Of a stretch of 64,000 nt of DNA, positions 16,915 to 25,626 are shown in pieces; the stretch's first letter is position 1, and each line of letters opens with the position of its first letter. This DNA comes from an uncultured Acetatifactor sp. (GTDB taxonomy: Bacteria > Bacillota > Clostridia > Lachnospirales > Lachnospiraceae). The notes under the pieces were generated by a model. It saw nothing but the letters and a program-made list of their open reading frames with translations, ran no database searches and was not told the DNA's origin. Where the stretch lies: the NCBI GenBank assembly GCA_910585615.1, contig CAJUFO010000004.1, positions 62,001-126,000 of the forward strand, written 5' to 3'. A program made the translations under genes and the position numbers.

Positions 16915-18965
16915 AACAATTGTCCCGGCGCAATGCCAGACGGCAGGTGCGGGAGTACGCCCTGTACTTCATCACCCTGACCTGCACGGTGTCCTTCCTC
17001 TACGCCTTCAACGCCCTGCTCTTCTCCGACAGCGTGAAGTCCCTGCCGGAGATGCAGGTGCTGCCCTACATGATCGTAGCCGCCTCCCTGTTGATCGTCC
17101 TGATCACAGGCCGCATCATCAGCTATATGGCGGGCTATATGTTAAAGAAGCGCAGCCGGGAATTCGGCGTCTACATGCTCCTGGGCATCCCCCACAGGGA
17201 CATCGCCCGGCTCCTCTCCCGGGAGTCCGTCTACATGGGGCTGCTGGCCTTCCTGCCCGGTATGCTCCTGGGGACATTGCTGTCCCAGCTCCTGGAGGCC
17301 GTGGTGCTCCCCATGCTGGGAAGCCGATACCGTCTGCGGTTCCCCCTCTCCCTGCCCGCGGCCCAGATTACATTGGCGTACTTTTTCCTCATGCTCCTGT
17401 CCTCCCTGGCAAAGAACCGCAGATGGATCCGCAGGGTGTCCCTCCACGACCTGCTCCTCTCGGACCGGAAGGCCGAGCCCGTCCTCCTGTCCGGCAATGC
17501 CCTGTGGGCCGCGCTGCTCCTCCTGTCCCTGTCCATGGGCGGCGCGGGCTTCTGGTTCTTTATCGCCGCACCCATCGGCGCGGGCTTCGACCTCCTGGCG
17601 GGCACAGTGCTGCTGGTGCTGTTCCTCTTCGGCTTCTTCCGGAGCATCCCGGCCTTCCTGGCCGCAGCCCTGGCCAACCGGGACCGGTGGAAATACAGTA
17701 GGCACCGGCTGACGGTATTCAGGGGCTTCACTGCCAGGATACGCTCCGCCAGCGCGGCTCTGGGCATGCTGTCCGCACTGTTCGCACTGGCCCTGGCCTT
17801 CTACGGCTGCAGCATCGGCATCAACCAGGTCACGGGGAAGCTGGTGGACATGAACCTCTGGGACATCCAGCTCCTGCACCCAAAGGGCCTGTGGGATTTC
17901 ACCTCCTATGAGGAAGCGATCGCTCGGATGATCCCTCTGGAAGCCTCGTACACCTATGCCGTCTACACAGACGATGAGACGGCCCTCACCGACCTCCGGC
18001 AGCGGGCTTCGGAGGAAATGGGATACTCCGGCAATCCCATGTACCGGGAATTCCTCCGGGATACTTACATGAAGCGAAGCGACTACCGGCGGCTGCGGGA
18101 GCTGCTGGGGCTGGACGTGCCCAAAGAACTGGAAGAAGGGGCCTCCGACACGTCCGTCTGCTATGTCCACTGCCTCCCCTCCCTGGCCGGTTCCTTCCGG
18201 GATTATCTGGGGCAGGCGGACAGAAGCTATGCCGGATATCCCATCTCCGGAGAGGTGCTGTTCACGGAGAGCTTCTCTCAATCCGACATCTATGGGAACG
18301 GCCTCGGCTACATCCTCGTAGTCCCGGATGAGGCGGCGGAATCCTGCCGCGTCCTCTACAGCCAGTGCGTCATGCTCACAGCACGGCCCCTGGCCCATGA
18401 AGACCTGGAGGAAATCGCGGATGCCTGCGGCCTGTCCAGGCTGCGCCGCAACACGGTGCAGAGCGTTTCCGGCGGCCCGGGCGCAACCGCTTTCGTGGCG
18501 GAGGGCGATTATCTGTCCGGCAAATGGGTGGACAAGGATTCCACCAGCTACCTGCCCGCCCTGGCGGTGTGCCTGTTCTACCTGGCGCTGGTGCTGGAAA
18601 TCACCGGGTCCGCCATCCTGGCCACCCAGCTTGTCAGCGACAGGGCCAGGACGCGCAGACAGGACAGGATCCTGGCGCAGCTTGGCATGGAGGAGCGCCG
18701 GATCCGCAGCCTGGACCGCTGGCAGACAGGGCTGTTCTTCCTGCTGCCGCTCCCTCCGGCCTTTCTCGTCAGCAGCCTCTATACGGCCCTCTGCGCGTCG
18801 GGGCTGGAGCGGATTCTGTTCTACTTTCCGGCCACCATGGGACCCATGTGGCTCATCCGGCTCCTGGGGCGCACCCTGCTTATATTCGGGCTGCTCTACG
18901 GCATCTACTACGCTGCCGCGGGAATCAGCGCCCGGACGGACATCCGGTCCCGCAGCTCCTCCTGA
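16908..18965 (+). CDS. Bce-type ABC transporter permease, module 1
   Basis: 685 residues. Begins MLKQLSRRNARRQVREYALYF, the standard BceB/FtsX-type N-terminus, with FtsX domains at both ends, about ten membrane helices and a large extracellular domain at roughly 315-555 that in this family determines peptide specificity. It overlaps the ATPase gene (ATG inside its last codons), indicating translational coupling. The extracellular domain differs clearly from that of the second module's permease, suggesting another ligand. Confidence 0.92.
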   Translation: MLKQLSRRNARRQVREYALYFITLTCTVSFLYAFNALLFSDSVKSLPEMQVLPYMIVAASLLIVLITGRIISYMAGYMLKKRSREFGVYMLLGIPHRDIARLLSRESVYMGLLAFLPGMLLGTLLSQLLEAVVLPMLGSRYRLRFPLSLPAAQITLAYFFLMLLSSLAKNRRWIRRVSLHDLLLSDRKAEPVLLSGNALWAALLLLSLSMGGAGFWFFIAAPIGAGFDLLAGTVLLVLFLFGFFRSIPAFLAAALANRDRWKYSRHRLTVFRGFTARIRSASAALGMLSALFALALAFYGCSIGINQVTGKLVDMNLWDIQLLHPKGLWDFTSYEEAIARMIPLEASYTYAVYTDDETALTDLRQRASEEMGYSGNPMYREFLRDTYMKRSDYRRLRELLGLDVPKELEEGASDTSVCYVHCLPSLAGSFRDYLGQADRSYAGYPISGEVLFTESFSQSDIYGNGLGYILVVPDEAAESCRVLYSQCVMLTARPLAHEDLEEIADACGLSRLRRNTVQSVSGGPGATAFVAEGDYLSGKWVDKDSTSYLPALAVCLFYLALVLEITGSAILATQLVSDRARTRRQDRILAQLGMEERRIRSLDRWQTGLFFLLPLPPAFLVSSLYTALCASGLERILFYFPATMGPMWLIRLLGRTLLIFGLLYGIYYAAAGISARTDIRSRSSS

Positions 18966-19085
18966 CTCCTGCACCAGTCCTAGTCGTCCTAGTCCGGTCA
19001 GGCCTGATGCGCCGCCGGACGGACCGGCTTCGGAGAACACTGCCGGGAAAAACACGCCAAAAATGTCCGAGATTCGGATAAGTCC

Positions 19086-19114
19086 TTGACGCTGTCCCTA
19101 AAATAGCATATGAT
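19086..19114 (+). promoter_or_regulatory. Promoter for the small charged protein
   Basis: TTGACG (19086-19091), 17-base spacer, TATGAT (19109-19114), 62 bases before the start codon. Confidence 0.72.
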
Positions 19115-19176
19115 AAAGAGGATAGAGGAGCAAGGGGACTGTCCAAAGAGAAGAGAAAGGAGCGTCTTAACTTATC

Positions 19177-19401
19177 ATGATTCTGAAGCTGAAAAAGGAT
19201 ATGAAGAAGCAGGTCAAGCGCGTGAACAAAGAAATGGAGAAGCTTGGCAAGAAGTTTGACAAGAAGGAATATGACACGAATGTCGTATTGTTGAAGATGG
19301 ATCAGCTCGACAGTGAGCTGAAGGCTCTGCGGGAAGCCGTGAACCGGGAGAAGGAGCGGGCTTACATAGAGAAGATGGGGGGCAGCCTCCCGAAGAAGTA
19401 G
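19177..19401 (+). CDS. Small highly charged coiled-coil protein
   Basis: 74 residues, about one third Lys/Arg and a quarter acidic, with heptad-like hydrophobic spacing from residue 1 to 60 (for example VVLLKMDQLDSELKALRE). No membrane helix or known domain is seen. It has its own good promoter and an intrinsic terminator, so it is a real single-gene unit. The AAAGGAG ribosome site is 14 bases from the ATG, a longish gap. Function is unknown; it could be a scaffold or nucleic-acid-associated protein. Confidence 0.75.
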   Translation: MILKLKKDMKKQVKRVNKEMEKLGKKFDKKEYDTNVVLLKMDQLDSELKALREAVNREKERAYIEKMGGSLPKK

Positions 19402-19406
19402 TAGAT

Positions 19407-19438
19407 AAGGCCCGGGGCATATCATGTCCCGGGCCTTT
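19407..19438 (+). terminator. Intrinsic terminator after the small charged protein
   Basis: Perfect 10-bp stem AAGGCCCGGG (19407-19416) with CCCGGGCCTT (19428-19437), 11-base loop, followed by a short T run. Confidence 0.85.
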
Positions 19439-19494
19439 GTTATGCCAGACATGAGGGCGCACCTGTCATCCCCTTTCTGTGCATGATCGCCTCC

Positions 19495-21105
19495 TCAGTC
19501 CAGCCGGACCGCCTCGTCCGCCAGCGCAAGCATCCTTTCGTCATGGGAAATGAAGAGCATGGTGCCCCTGTAATCCCGTATGAATCCCTCCAGCCAGGAA
19601 AGAGTCTCCTTGTCCAGGTTGTTCCCCGGCTCGTCCATGAGCAGGATGTCCGCTTTCCTCAGCAAGGCCCTGGCAATGGAAATCTTCTGGCGCTCCCCTC
19701 CGGAGAGCACCTCCTGATCGTCGGAAATCTCCCTCTCCGCCAGTTCCTCCAGGCCCACCCTGCGGATCGCCTCCCGGATTTCCTCCTCCCCCGCGTCCAG
19801 CCTGCCCAGCCGGACATTTTCCCATACGGTGCCCTGGAACAGATAGGGCGACTGCTCCACATAGGCGCACTTTTTCCTCCAGCTGTCCATGGAAATCTCC
19901 CGCAGCTCCATCCCATTGACCCGTATCCCGCCCCGGTATCCGGGATACAGCCCGCACAGAAGCTTGATCAGGGTGGACTTCCCGCTGCCGTTCCTACCGC
20001 AGACCGCCGTCCTGGCCCCGATCCTCACCTGATGCCGCAGGCCCGCAAACACCTCTTTTTCCCCGTAGGCGAACCCTGTCCCCTCAAAGGTCAGGCTCTC
20101 CACCCGCCGGATGTCCGCTCCCTCCATATCCTCCGCATCCGTATAGAACAGGGAAATCCGCTTCACCAGGTTCCCGCACAGCGGAACGTTCTTTATGATC
20201 TTCACCGCATAATCCATGGCTGCATTGAAGATATAGTAATAGCCGCTCATGGCCACGATGGCCCCCACGGACAGGCCGCCGAGGGATACCGCCACCGCGC
20301 CGCTGACCAAAAGGAGCAGGAGGCATACCGTGTCCATTTGTGCCGTGACTTGGTCCACCCGGGTCTCGCAGGCCGCCTTCGGGGCGAAGACCCTCTTCCT
20401 GTAATCCTCCATGGCCCTCTCCAGCCTTTTCAGGAACCCGCCCTGCAGCCCGTACAGGCATACCTGCACCGGTTTCCCCACCATCTCGCTTTCCAGATTG
20501 CGTATCCCCGACTTGCATTCCCGCTCCTGCAGGTCATATCTTTCCAGGTTCTTCCGCATGGCCAGGGGCAGGAACAGCTTGATGAGGCAGACCCCGAAGA
20601 CCACTGCGGCAAACCACCCCAGCGTCCGAATGGACCAATACAAGAGACAGGCTGCCACAAAGGGCAGGGAAATCCCCCACGTCATCAGGTTCACCCAGGT
20701 AATCCCAAGCTCTGTCTGGTCATCCTCCAGGCGGTACTGGGCCTCGCTCCCCCGGATGCTTCCCGCAGCCTCAAAGGTCTTTCCCAGGAACCGCTCCAGA
20801 ATACGGCAGCTATGCCCCAGAGAGGCCTTGAACATGGTCACCTCCCCCAGCACGGAGAACAGCAGCGGCAGGACGATTGACAGGCCAACGCTCACCAATA
20901 TCCTCCGCAGATCGGCCATCCCCTCTTCCATGCTGCCTCCCAGCGCGTAATCCGCGAATCCTCCCAGGACAGTGGCGGAATAAGTCTGCAGCACCTCCCT
21001 CGCCACCGATTCGGCGGCGTAGAACAGCACGGGAATCCAATACATCGCCAGGCAGTCCCGGCATATTCGAGTAAGGTCTTTTTTATCATAACTCTTCTCA
21101 TTCAT
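19495..21105 (-). CDS. ABC exporter half-transporter (membrane plus ATPase), partner 2
   Basis: 536 residues: N-terminal membrane domain with about six helices (to about 310) and C-terminal ATPase with Walker A GRNGSGKST, Q-loop VEQSPYLF, signature LSGGERQK, Walker B ILLMDEPGNNLD and switch His in ISHDERM. Asn and Asp in place of the usual residues after the Walker B Glu are unremarkable. The start at 21105 overlaps the end of the upstream half-transporter by eight bases, so the two likely form a heterodimer. Upstream in-frame starts lie within the partner gene and were not used. Substrate is unknown; lipid, peptide or drug export is possible. Confidence 0.88.
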   Translation of the reverse strand: MNEKSYDKKDLTRICRDCLAMYWIPVLFYAAESVAREVLQTYSATVLGGFADYALGGSMEEGMADLRRILVSVGLSIVLPLLFSVLGEVTMFKASLGHSCRILERFLGKTFEAAGSIRGSEAQYRLEDDQTELGITWVNLMTWGISLPFVAACLLYWSIRTLGWFAAVVFGVCLIKLFLPLAMRKNLERYDLQERECKSGIRNLESEMVGKPVQVCLYGLQGGFLKRLERAMEDYRKRVFAPKAACETRVDQVTAQMDTVCLLLLLVSGAVAVSLGGLSVGAIVAMSGYYYIFNAAMDYAVKIIKNVPLCGNLVKRISLFYTDAEDMEGADIRRVESLTFEGTGFAYGEKEVFAGLRHQVRIGARTAVCGRNGSGKSTLIKLLCGLYPGYRGGIRVNGMELREISMDSWRKKCAYVEQSPYLFQGTVWENVRLGRLDAGEEEIREAIRRVGLEELAEREISDDQEVLSGGERQKISIARALLRKADILLMDEPGNNLDKETLSWLEGFIRDYRGTMLFISHDERMLALADEAVRLD

Positions 21106-22717
21106 GGTACAACCGTCCTTCCCGCAGCCTGAAGCGGCAGCCCTCCAGTCCGTCAAACAGTTCGTCATGGGTGATGATCACCGCTCCGCCCCGGCGCTCC
21201 TTCAGCAGCTCCAGGAGCGCGGCTTTCCCGGCTCCGTCCAGATGGTTGGTGGGCTCGTCCAGGAGCAGGAGCCTTGGGGAAAGGGCGAAGGCCAGGGCAA
21301 GGAACACCTTCTTCCTCTCCCCCTGGGACATCTGGCTTATCTTCCTCTCCCGGAGCAGGGCGCTGTCTGCCCCCAGCCTTTCCGCATTCCGGCGCAGCCG
21401 CTCCCTGTCCAGCCCCTGCCCGGCAAGGCCCTCCTCCACGCTGTCATACATCTCCTCCGGGGTCAGGTCAAAGGCGGGATCCTCCTGCAGCAGATAGAAA
21501 AACGCTGCCGGAAAGCATTCTTTTCCAAGCTCCCCCGGATGCCTGTCCCCGATCAGGACGGTGCCCTCCCGGGCTTCCTCCATGCCCGCCAGCAGCCGGA
21601 AGAGCGTGGATTTGCCGATTCCGTTGGGGCCTCTCAGGATGTTTATCTTCTCCATGTCCATTTCCGCCAGGGGAATCGTCAGCAGGGATTCTTCATAGGA
21701 AAACCGAACGCCCTCCATCCGGATCCTGCTGCCCTCCCAGGCTCCTCTCGGGCCGACTGTCGGGCCATCCGTCTGCCCATACCATTTCAGGATACGCTCC
21801 TGGGCCAGATCCGCCATGGCGAACCTGGGCAGCGTCTCGAAAGCTTTTTTCACAGCGCCATAGATGCCTGTGGAGAGGGCGATTGCCTGCACCCCGGCAT
21901 CCATGGACAGGAAACCGCCCAGCAGGAGCAGACCGATGATGCAGTATGTGCCGTATTTCAGGACATTGTCCAGCAGGGCATACATGCCCGTCTGGGAGCG
22001 GTTGGCAAAGACGGACTCGTTGCCGATCACCCAATACCGCTTGTATATTTCGTTCAGCTTCCCCAGCCACCAGTCCTTCAGCCCGTATAGCTTGATCAGC
22101 AGGAAGCCCTGAAAGGCCGTGATGATGAAATTCGTGATATCCCCCTCTATCCTGCGGCATTTGTCATAGTTCACCTGGAGGTACTTCCTCACTACCAGGG
22201 GAGGGATGACCTGCAAAAGGGAAATCCCCAGAATGATGGCCCCTGCCAGCGGGCTCAGCCACAGCAGATACGCGCCGAAGAGCAAAGTCTCCGCTCCCGC
22301 AGCGGCCATGCCAGGCCGGTCCGTCATCAGCCTCTGCGTCACCGTGACGAGGTCATTGCTGAAGTTCTCCAGATTGCCGCCCAGGCTGGAGCGGTGCAGG
22401 AGATGCAGCGGATTTGCATAGAACTGTCTGTACAGCTTAAGCCTGCAGCGCTGCTCGGCCTCCAGTACCTTTTGCTTCTGCGCGGTCTGGAGCCTGACCT
22501 GGAGCAGCAGGAAGGCCGCCAGCAACGCCAGAAGCGCCGCGGCAAAGCATGCCACCGCCTTTGCCTCCCCCTCCACCGCTCTGGTGACCACCTGGGCGAT
22601 GAGGATGGGCATGAGGATGCCGTAAGGGATATGGGTGAGGTTCACCCACAGGGAGAACCGCTCCACTCCCCTCAGCTCCTCCTGATAAATATATTTCCTT
22701 TTCTTCGCTCCGCACAT
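21098..22717 (-). CDS. ABC exporter half-transporter (membrane plus ATPase), partner 1
   Basis: 539 residues: six-helix membrane domain followed by an ATPase with Walker A GPNGIGKST, signature MSQGERKK, Walker B LLLLDEPTNHLD and a switch His in IITHDEL. The signature MSQGE departs from LSGGQ, and the two partners differ in their site residues, as in heterodimeric exporters with one weak site. It is the first gene of a two-gene unit with its own promoter at 22770-22798. Confidence 0.88.
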   Translation of the reverse strand: MCGAKKRKYIYQEELRGVERFSLWVNLTHIPYGILMPILIAQVVTRAVEGEAKAVACFAAALLALLAAFLLLQVRLQTAQKQKVLEAEQRCRLKLYRQFYANPLHLLHRSSLGGNLENFSNDLVTVTQRLMTDRPGMAAAGAETLLFGAYLLWLSPLAGAIILGISLLQVIPPLVVRKYLQVNYDKCRRIEGDITNFIITAFQGFLLIKLYGLKDWWLGKLNEIYKRYWVIGNESVFANRSQTGMYALLDNVLKYGTYCIIGLLLLGGFLSMDAGVQAIALSTGIYGAVKKAFETLPRFAMADLAQERILKWYGQTDGPTVGPRGAWEGSRIRMEGVRFSYEESLLTIPLAEMDMEKINILRGPNGIGKSTLFRLLAGMEEAREGTVLIGDRHPGELGKECFPAAFFYLLQEDPAFDLTPEEMYDSVEEGLAGQGLDRERLRRNAERLGADSALLRERKISQMSQGERKKVFLALAFALSPRLLLLDEPTNHLDGAGKAALLELLKERRGGAVIITHDELFDGLEGCRFRLREGRLYHE

Positions 22718-22769
22718 TTTCCCGCCTCTGTCTACCGCCCTGTTCTCTGCATACAGGGCCTTTTTTCCT

Positions 22770-22798
22770 ATTGTAGCGGCTCATCTTTCCCGTTTCAA
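22770..22798 (-). promoter_or_regulatory. Promoter of the paired ABC exporter
   Basis: Minus strand TTGAAA (22793-22798), 17-base spacer, TACAAT (22770-22775), about 52 bases before the start at 22717. Confidence 0.7.
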
Positions 22799-22837
22799 TA
22801 GCGCAAACGGTTCGGTAGCGTTTTAGGGAAACCGGGC

Positions 22838-22869
22838 AAAAAAAGAAAGGGCCGTTCTATCACAGCCCT
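22838..22869 (-). terminator. Intrinsic terminator after the CD3324-family gene
   Basis: On the minus strand an AGGGC/GCCCT stem (22865-22869 with 22848-22852) is followed by a T-rich run (22838-22847), 40 bases past the stop at 22908. Confidence 0.7.
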
Positions 22870-22907
22870 CTCCTTTGCAGCCTGTATTTCGTTTTTTCAT
22901 GTACGTT

Positions 22908-23174
22908 TTACAGATTTTGATACAGAATCTTGCGGATTGTATGCTCAGAAAGAAAATATTTCCCAGCCAGGCATTCTACCGTGGAACCATTGCCATATTC
23001 CATCTGGATCTCCCTGTTGCGCTGCCTGAGCTTCTCTCTGCAGCCGGACAGTTCCCCCCAGCACCGGCGCTGTTCGTCATTTGCAGGGATGTAGAGATAT
23101 CCTCCCTGGATGTAGCGCTGGAGCTCTTCTACCAGCTCTCGGGGGAGAAGTTCCTTTGCGTTTATATACTTCAT
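22908..23174 (-). CDS. CD3324-family protein (Mor-like HTH)
   Basis: 88 residues. Begins MKYINAKELLPRELVEELQ, continues IQGGYLYIPA, and has a C-terminal helix-turn-helix (VECLAGKYFLSEHTIRKILY) as in the Mor-like CD3324 family of Firmicutes. The start at 23174 has AAGGGAG six bases upstream; a longer in-frame start ten codons before has no ribosome site. Members are probable small DNA-binding regulators, with unknown targets. It stands alone with its own terminator. Confidence 0.82.
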   Translation of the reverse strand: MKYINAKELLPRELVEELQRYIQGGYLYIPANDEQRRCWGELSGCREKLRQRNREIQMEYGNGSTVECLAGKYFLSEHTIRKILYQNL

Positions 23175-23465
23175 TGCGGGCTCCCTTCTTGACAGTGTCT
23201 TCAAGCGTCAAGCCAGCAATCAATAGCGACTGGTTGCCTTTTCCGAAACGCGCTCCGGCAACTTTGTACGCCATGCAGCCGTCACTATCTACTGGCTCTG
23301 CATGGGCCCGCAAGATCTAAACCTCGGATGCGCATAAATTTCACCCCTCTCTTATCAAAATATGTCTATCCACATTATCTCATACTTTTCCCCAAAAGGG
23401 AAGGGGGAATCCCAATGCGGATCCCCCCTTGGACGAAAATCTTATTTGCTCTTGGACGAAAACTT
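23175..23465. other. Intergenic region without a recognised gene
   Basis: About 290 bases. A minus-strand frame running through 23180-23313 has a partly protein-like look but no start or ribosome site and no family I recognise. A hairpin at 23401-23430 (AAGGGGGAATCC against GGATCCCCCCTT, one mismatch) may end the ABC-2 operon to the right. Two near-identical TTGGACGAAAA stretches occur just before 23466. Confidence 0.35.
23401..23430 (-). terminator. Hairpin downstream of the NEW3/ABC-2 operon
   Basis: Arms 23401-23412 and 23419-23430 pair with one mismatch, 35 bases past the stop codon at 23466. There is only a short T run on the minus strand. Confidence 0.45.
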
Positions 23466-24545
23466 TTATCTGGAACGGATCTCCTGCCGCATGAACGACA
23501 CATAGGAGATGGCGAACACCACCAGCATCAGCGCCGCCAGCCCGGTGAGATGGGGCCATACCAGAAGCAGGCTCTGGCCCAGGGTCAGGTTGCTGGAGAT
23601 GGCTCCACTGAGCTGCGCTATGGTCACCGCGTTAATCGCCCTCACCCCTGGGTTCAGCACGGTGCCGGCCGCCTCCGCGAACAGGTAATAGGGCGAGATC
23701 CGGTTCAGGTTCAGCTCACAGGAATAGTTCTTCATCTCGTTCATCATGGCCTGCATCTCATTCCCGTTTACAGGGTACATGGCATCCGCGATAATCCCGG
23801 CCAGGAGGCTTACGAAAATGGCGCAGAACAGCCACACCGCGATACAGGCCAGGGCCGAGGTGGCCGCATGCCTGCAAATCGTGGAGAACAGGATGGACGC
23901 CGCCAGCCAGAAGCCGATGTATATGACGCAGAAACATAGATAAATAAACAGTCTGGCGACTTCCTCTCCGGAGGGAATCAGCCCTGTGGCAATCAGTCCC
24001 ACGGAGCCGATCAGCAGCCCCGAGGCGAACACCATCACCGCGCTGATGAAAAGCCCTGCCAGGAACTTGCTGACGATGATCTGATCCCGGTACAGGGGCT
24101 GGCTCACCAGGCGGTTCAGGGTCCCCTCCGTCCGCTCGCTGTTGATGGCGTCGAAGCCCATGAAGATGCCGATGAAGGGGCCCATCAGCGCCATCAGGGA
24201 ATTGTAGGAGGGGATGGAGTTGGCGCTGACCGTGAACAGCTTCAGGAACAGGAAGTCCGTGGCCGTGTTCCCGCCCTCTATGGCCTCCGCCAGCCCCGAC
24301 ACCGCCGCGTAGAAGCCGGACACGGTGATCAGCGCGGTCAGCACCACGAAGAGGATCATCCTCCTGCTGTTTATGAATTCCGCCGTCTCCTTCCGGAACA
24401 GGACTTTCAGTACATGGTAGCGGCGGTTCTCCTCTGACTGCCCCCGGCTTCCGGTACCTTCCCCTCGAGCGTCCTCCCTTCGGGAGCCACCCTCCCCGGC
24501 CAGCTCCTTTGCCCGGGAATCCGCGGGGGCCTTTAATGTCTGCAT
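23466..24545 (-). CDS. ABC-2 type transporter permease
   Basis: About 359 residues: a charged cytoplasmic N-terminal stretch of about 50 residues, a first helix (RRMILFVVLTALITVSGFY), a long loop with the family motif INSERTEGTLNRLVSQPLYR, and five further helices. This is the NosY/NatB-like ABC-2 permease type. The start is uncertain: ATG 24545 lies just inside the end of the ATPase gene, while the frame is open to 24602. It works with the ATPase upstream and probably with the NEW3 surface protein. Substrate unknown. Confidence 0.85.
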   Translation of the reverse strand: MQTLKAPADSRAKELAGEGGSRREDARGEGTGSRGQSEENRRYHVLKVLFRKETAEFINSRRMILFVVLTALITVSGFYAAVSGLAEAIEGGNTATDFLFLKLFTVSANSIPSYNSLMALMGPFIGIFMGFDAINSERTEGTLNRLVSQPLYRDQIIVSKFLAGLFISAVMVFASGLLIGSVGLIATGLIPSGEEVARLFIYLCFCVIYIGFWLAASILFSTICRHAATSALACIAVWLFCAIFVSLLAGIIADAMYPVNGNEMQAMMNEMKNYSCELNLNRISPYYLFAEAAGTVLNPGVRAINAVTIAQLSGAISSNLTLGQSLLLVWPHLTGLAALMLVVFAISYVSFMRQEIRSR

Positions 24546-24552
24546 GCTTGCT

Positions 24553-25623
24553 TTACCCAACCTGCTCACCTGCCTTCTCAAAATATTTCCGGTAAATCTC
24601 ATCCAGATCGCTGCCCGCCTGCCGCAGGTGCATGATGGTGTAGCCCTCCTCGGTCAGCTTCTTAGACAGCGCCCTGCGAACGTCGAAGGAGGAATGGATG
24701 ACATACATGTCGCTGTTCTTCTCGATATCCAGGACGCCCTTCATCTCCTTCAGAATCCTCTGTAAGCTTATATTGTCCGGGTACACGGACAGCTCCAGGG
24801 CGCCTGTGCCGTCCCGTCCGATCTGCTGCCCCAGCTCCTCCAGGGTGCCGCAGGCTACCATTTTCCCTTTTACGAAGATGCCCATGCGGTCGCAGACCCG
24901 CTGCACCTGGTAGAGCTGGTGGGAGGAGAGGAGGATCGTCCTGCCGTCCCGCTCCGCCAGATCCCTGATCAGCCACATCAGCTCCCTGACGCCCTCCGGG
25001 TCTATCCCCAGAGTGGGCTCGTCCATGATGATGATGTCCGGATCCTTCATCAGCACGTCCGCGATCCCCAGCCTCTGGCGCATGCCTCTTGAATACGTCC
25101 CCGTCTTCTTGTCCGCGGCCTGGGCCATGCCCACCCGCTCCAAAAGCCGGTCTATCCGCTCCTCCAGCGCCTTGCCCTCCAGGCCGTTGATGCGCCCCAT
25201 GAAGCGCAGGTTCTCCCTGCCTGTCATAGTGCCGTAGAAGCCCACGTTGTCCGGCAGATACCCCACCGCCTTCTTCACCTGGAGGGCATTGCGGGTGCAG
25301 TCCAGGCCGTGGATCGTGGCCTTTCCGGCATCCGGCTCCGTGAGCCCCAGAAGCATCAGGGTGGTGGTGGTCTTGCCCGCGCCGTTGGGCCCCAGCAGAC
25401 CGAACACCTCTCCCCTGCGGATTTGCAAATCCAGATGGTCCACAGCCGTGAGATCGCCGTAAATCTTGGTGAGGCTTTCCGTTCTTACCACAATATCGCC
25501 TTCCGTCTTTCCTGCGATGTTCTTATCCGTTCCCGCCGCAGCGTCCTCTCCTGCCCTGGAAAGCCCTCCTTCCTCAGGAGACATCCTTTTCTCCGGGAAC
25601 TCCTTTTTCTCAGAAGATATCAT
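24553..25623 (-). CDS. ABC transporter ATP-binding protein (ABC-2 type)
   Basis: 356 residues. An unusual 45-residue charged N-terminal extension precedes the ATPase: Walker A GPNGAGKTT, Q-loop near LPDNVGF, signature YSRGMRQR, Walker B IIIMDEPTLGID, switch His in LLSSHQL. The C-terminal 80 residues form the helper domain of this class. The start at 25623 has AGGAGG six bases upstream and lies three bases behind the NEW3 gene stop. It energises the permease encoded next. Confidence 0.9.
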   Translation of the reverse strand: MISSEKKEFPEKRMSPEEGGLSRAGEDAAAGTDKNIAGKTEGDIVVRTESLTKIYGDLTAVDHLDLQIRRGEVFGLLGPNGAGKTTTTLMLLGLTEPDAGKATIHGLDCTRNALQVKKAVGYLPDNVGFYGTMTGRENLRFMGRINGLEGKALEERIDRLLERVGMAQAADKKTGTYSRGMRQRLGIADVLMKDPDIIIMDEPTLGIDPEGVRELMWLIRDLAERDGRTILLSSHQLYQVQRVCDRMGIFVKGKMVACGTLEELGQQIGRDGTGALELSVYPDNISLQRILKEMKGVLDIEKNSDMYVIHSSFDVRRALSKKLTEEGYTIMHLRQAGSDLDEIYRKYFEKAGEQVG

Positions 25624-25626
25624 ACC

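Noticed and set aside
17142..19055. Long minus-strand frame opposite the Bce permease of module 1
   Set aside because: Gly/Gln/Glu-rich shadow composition with no start signal; the opposite strand has a clear BceB-type protein.
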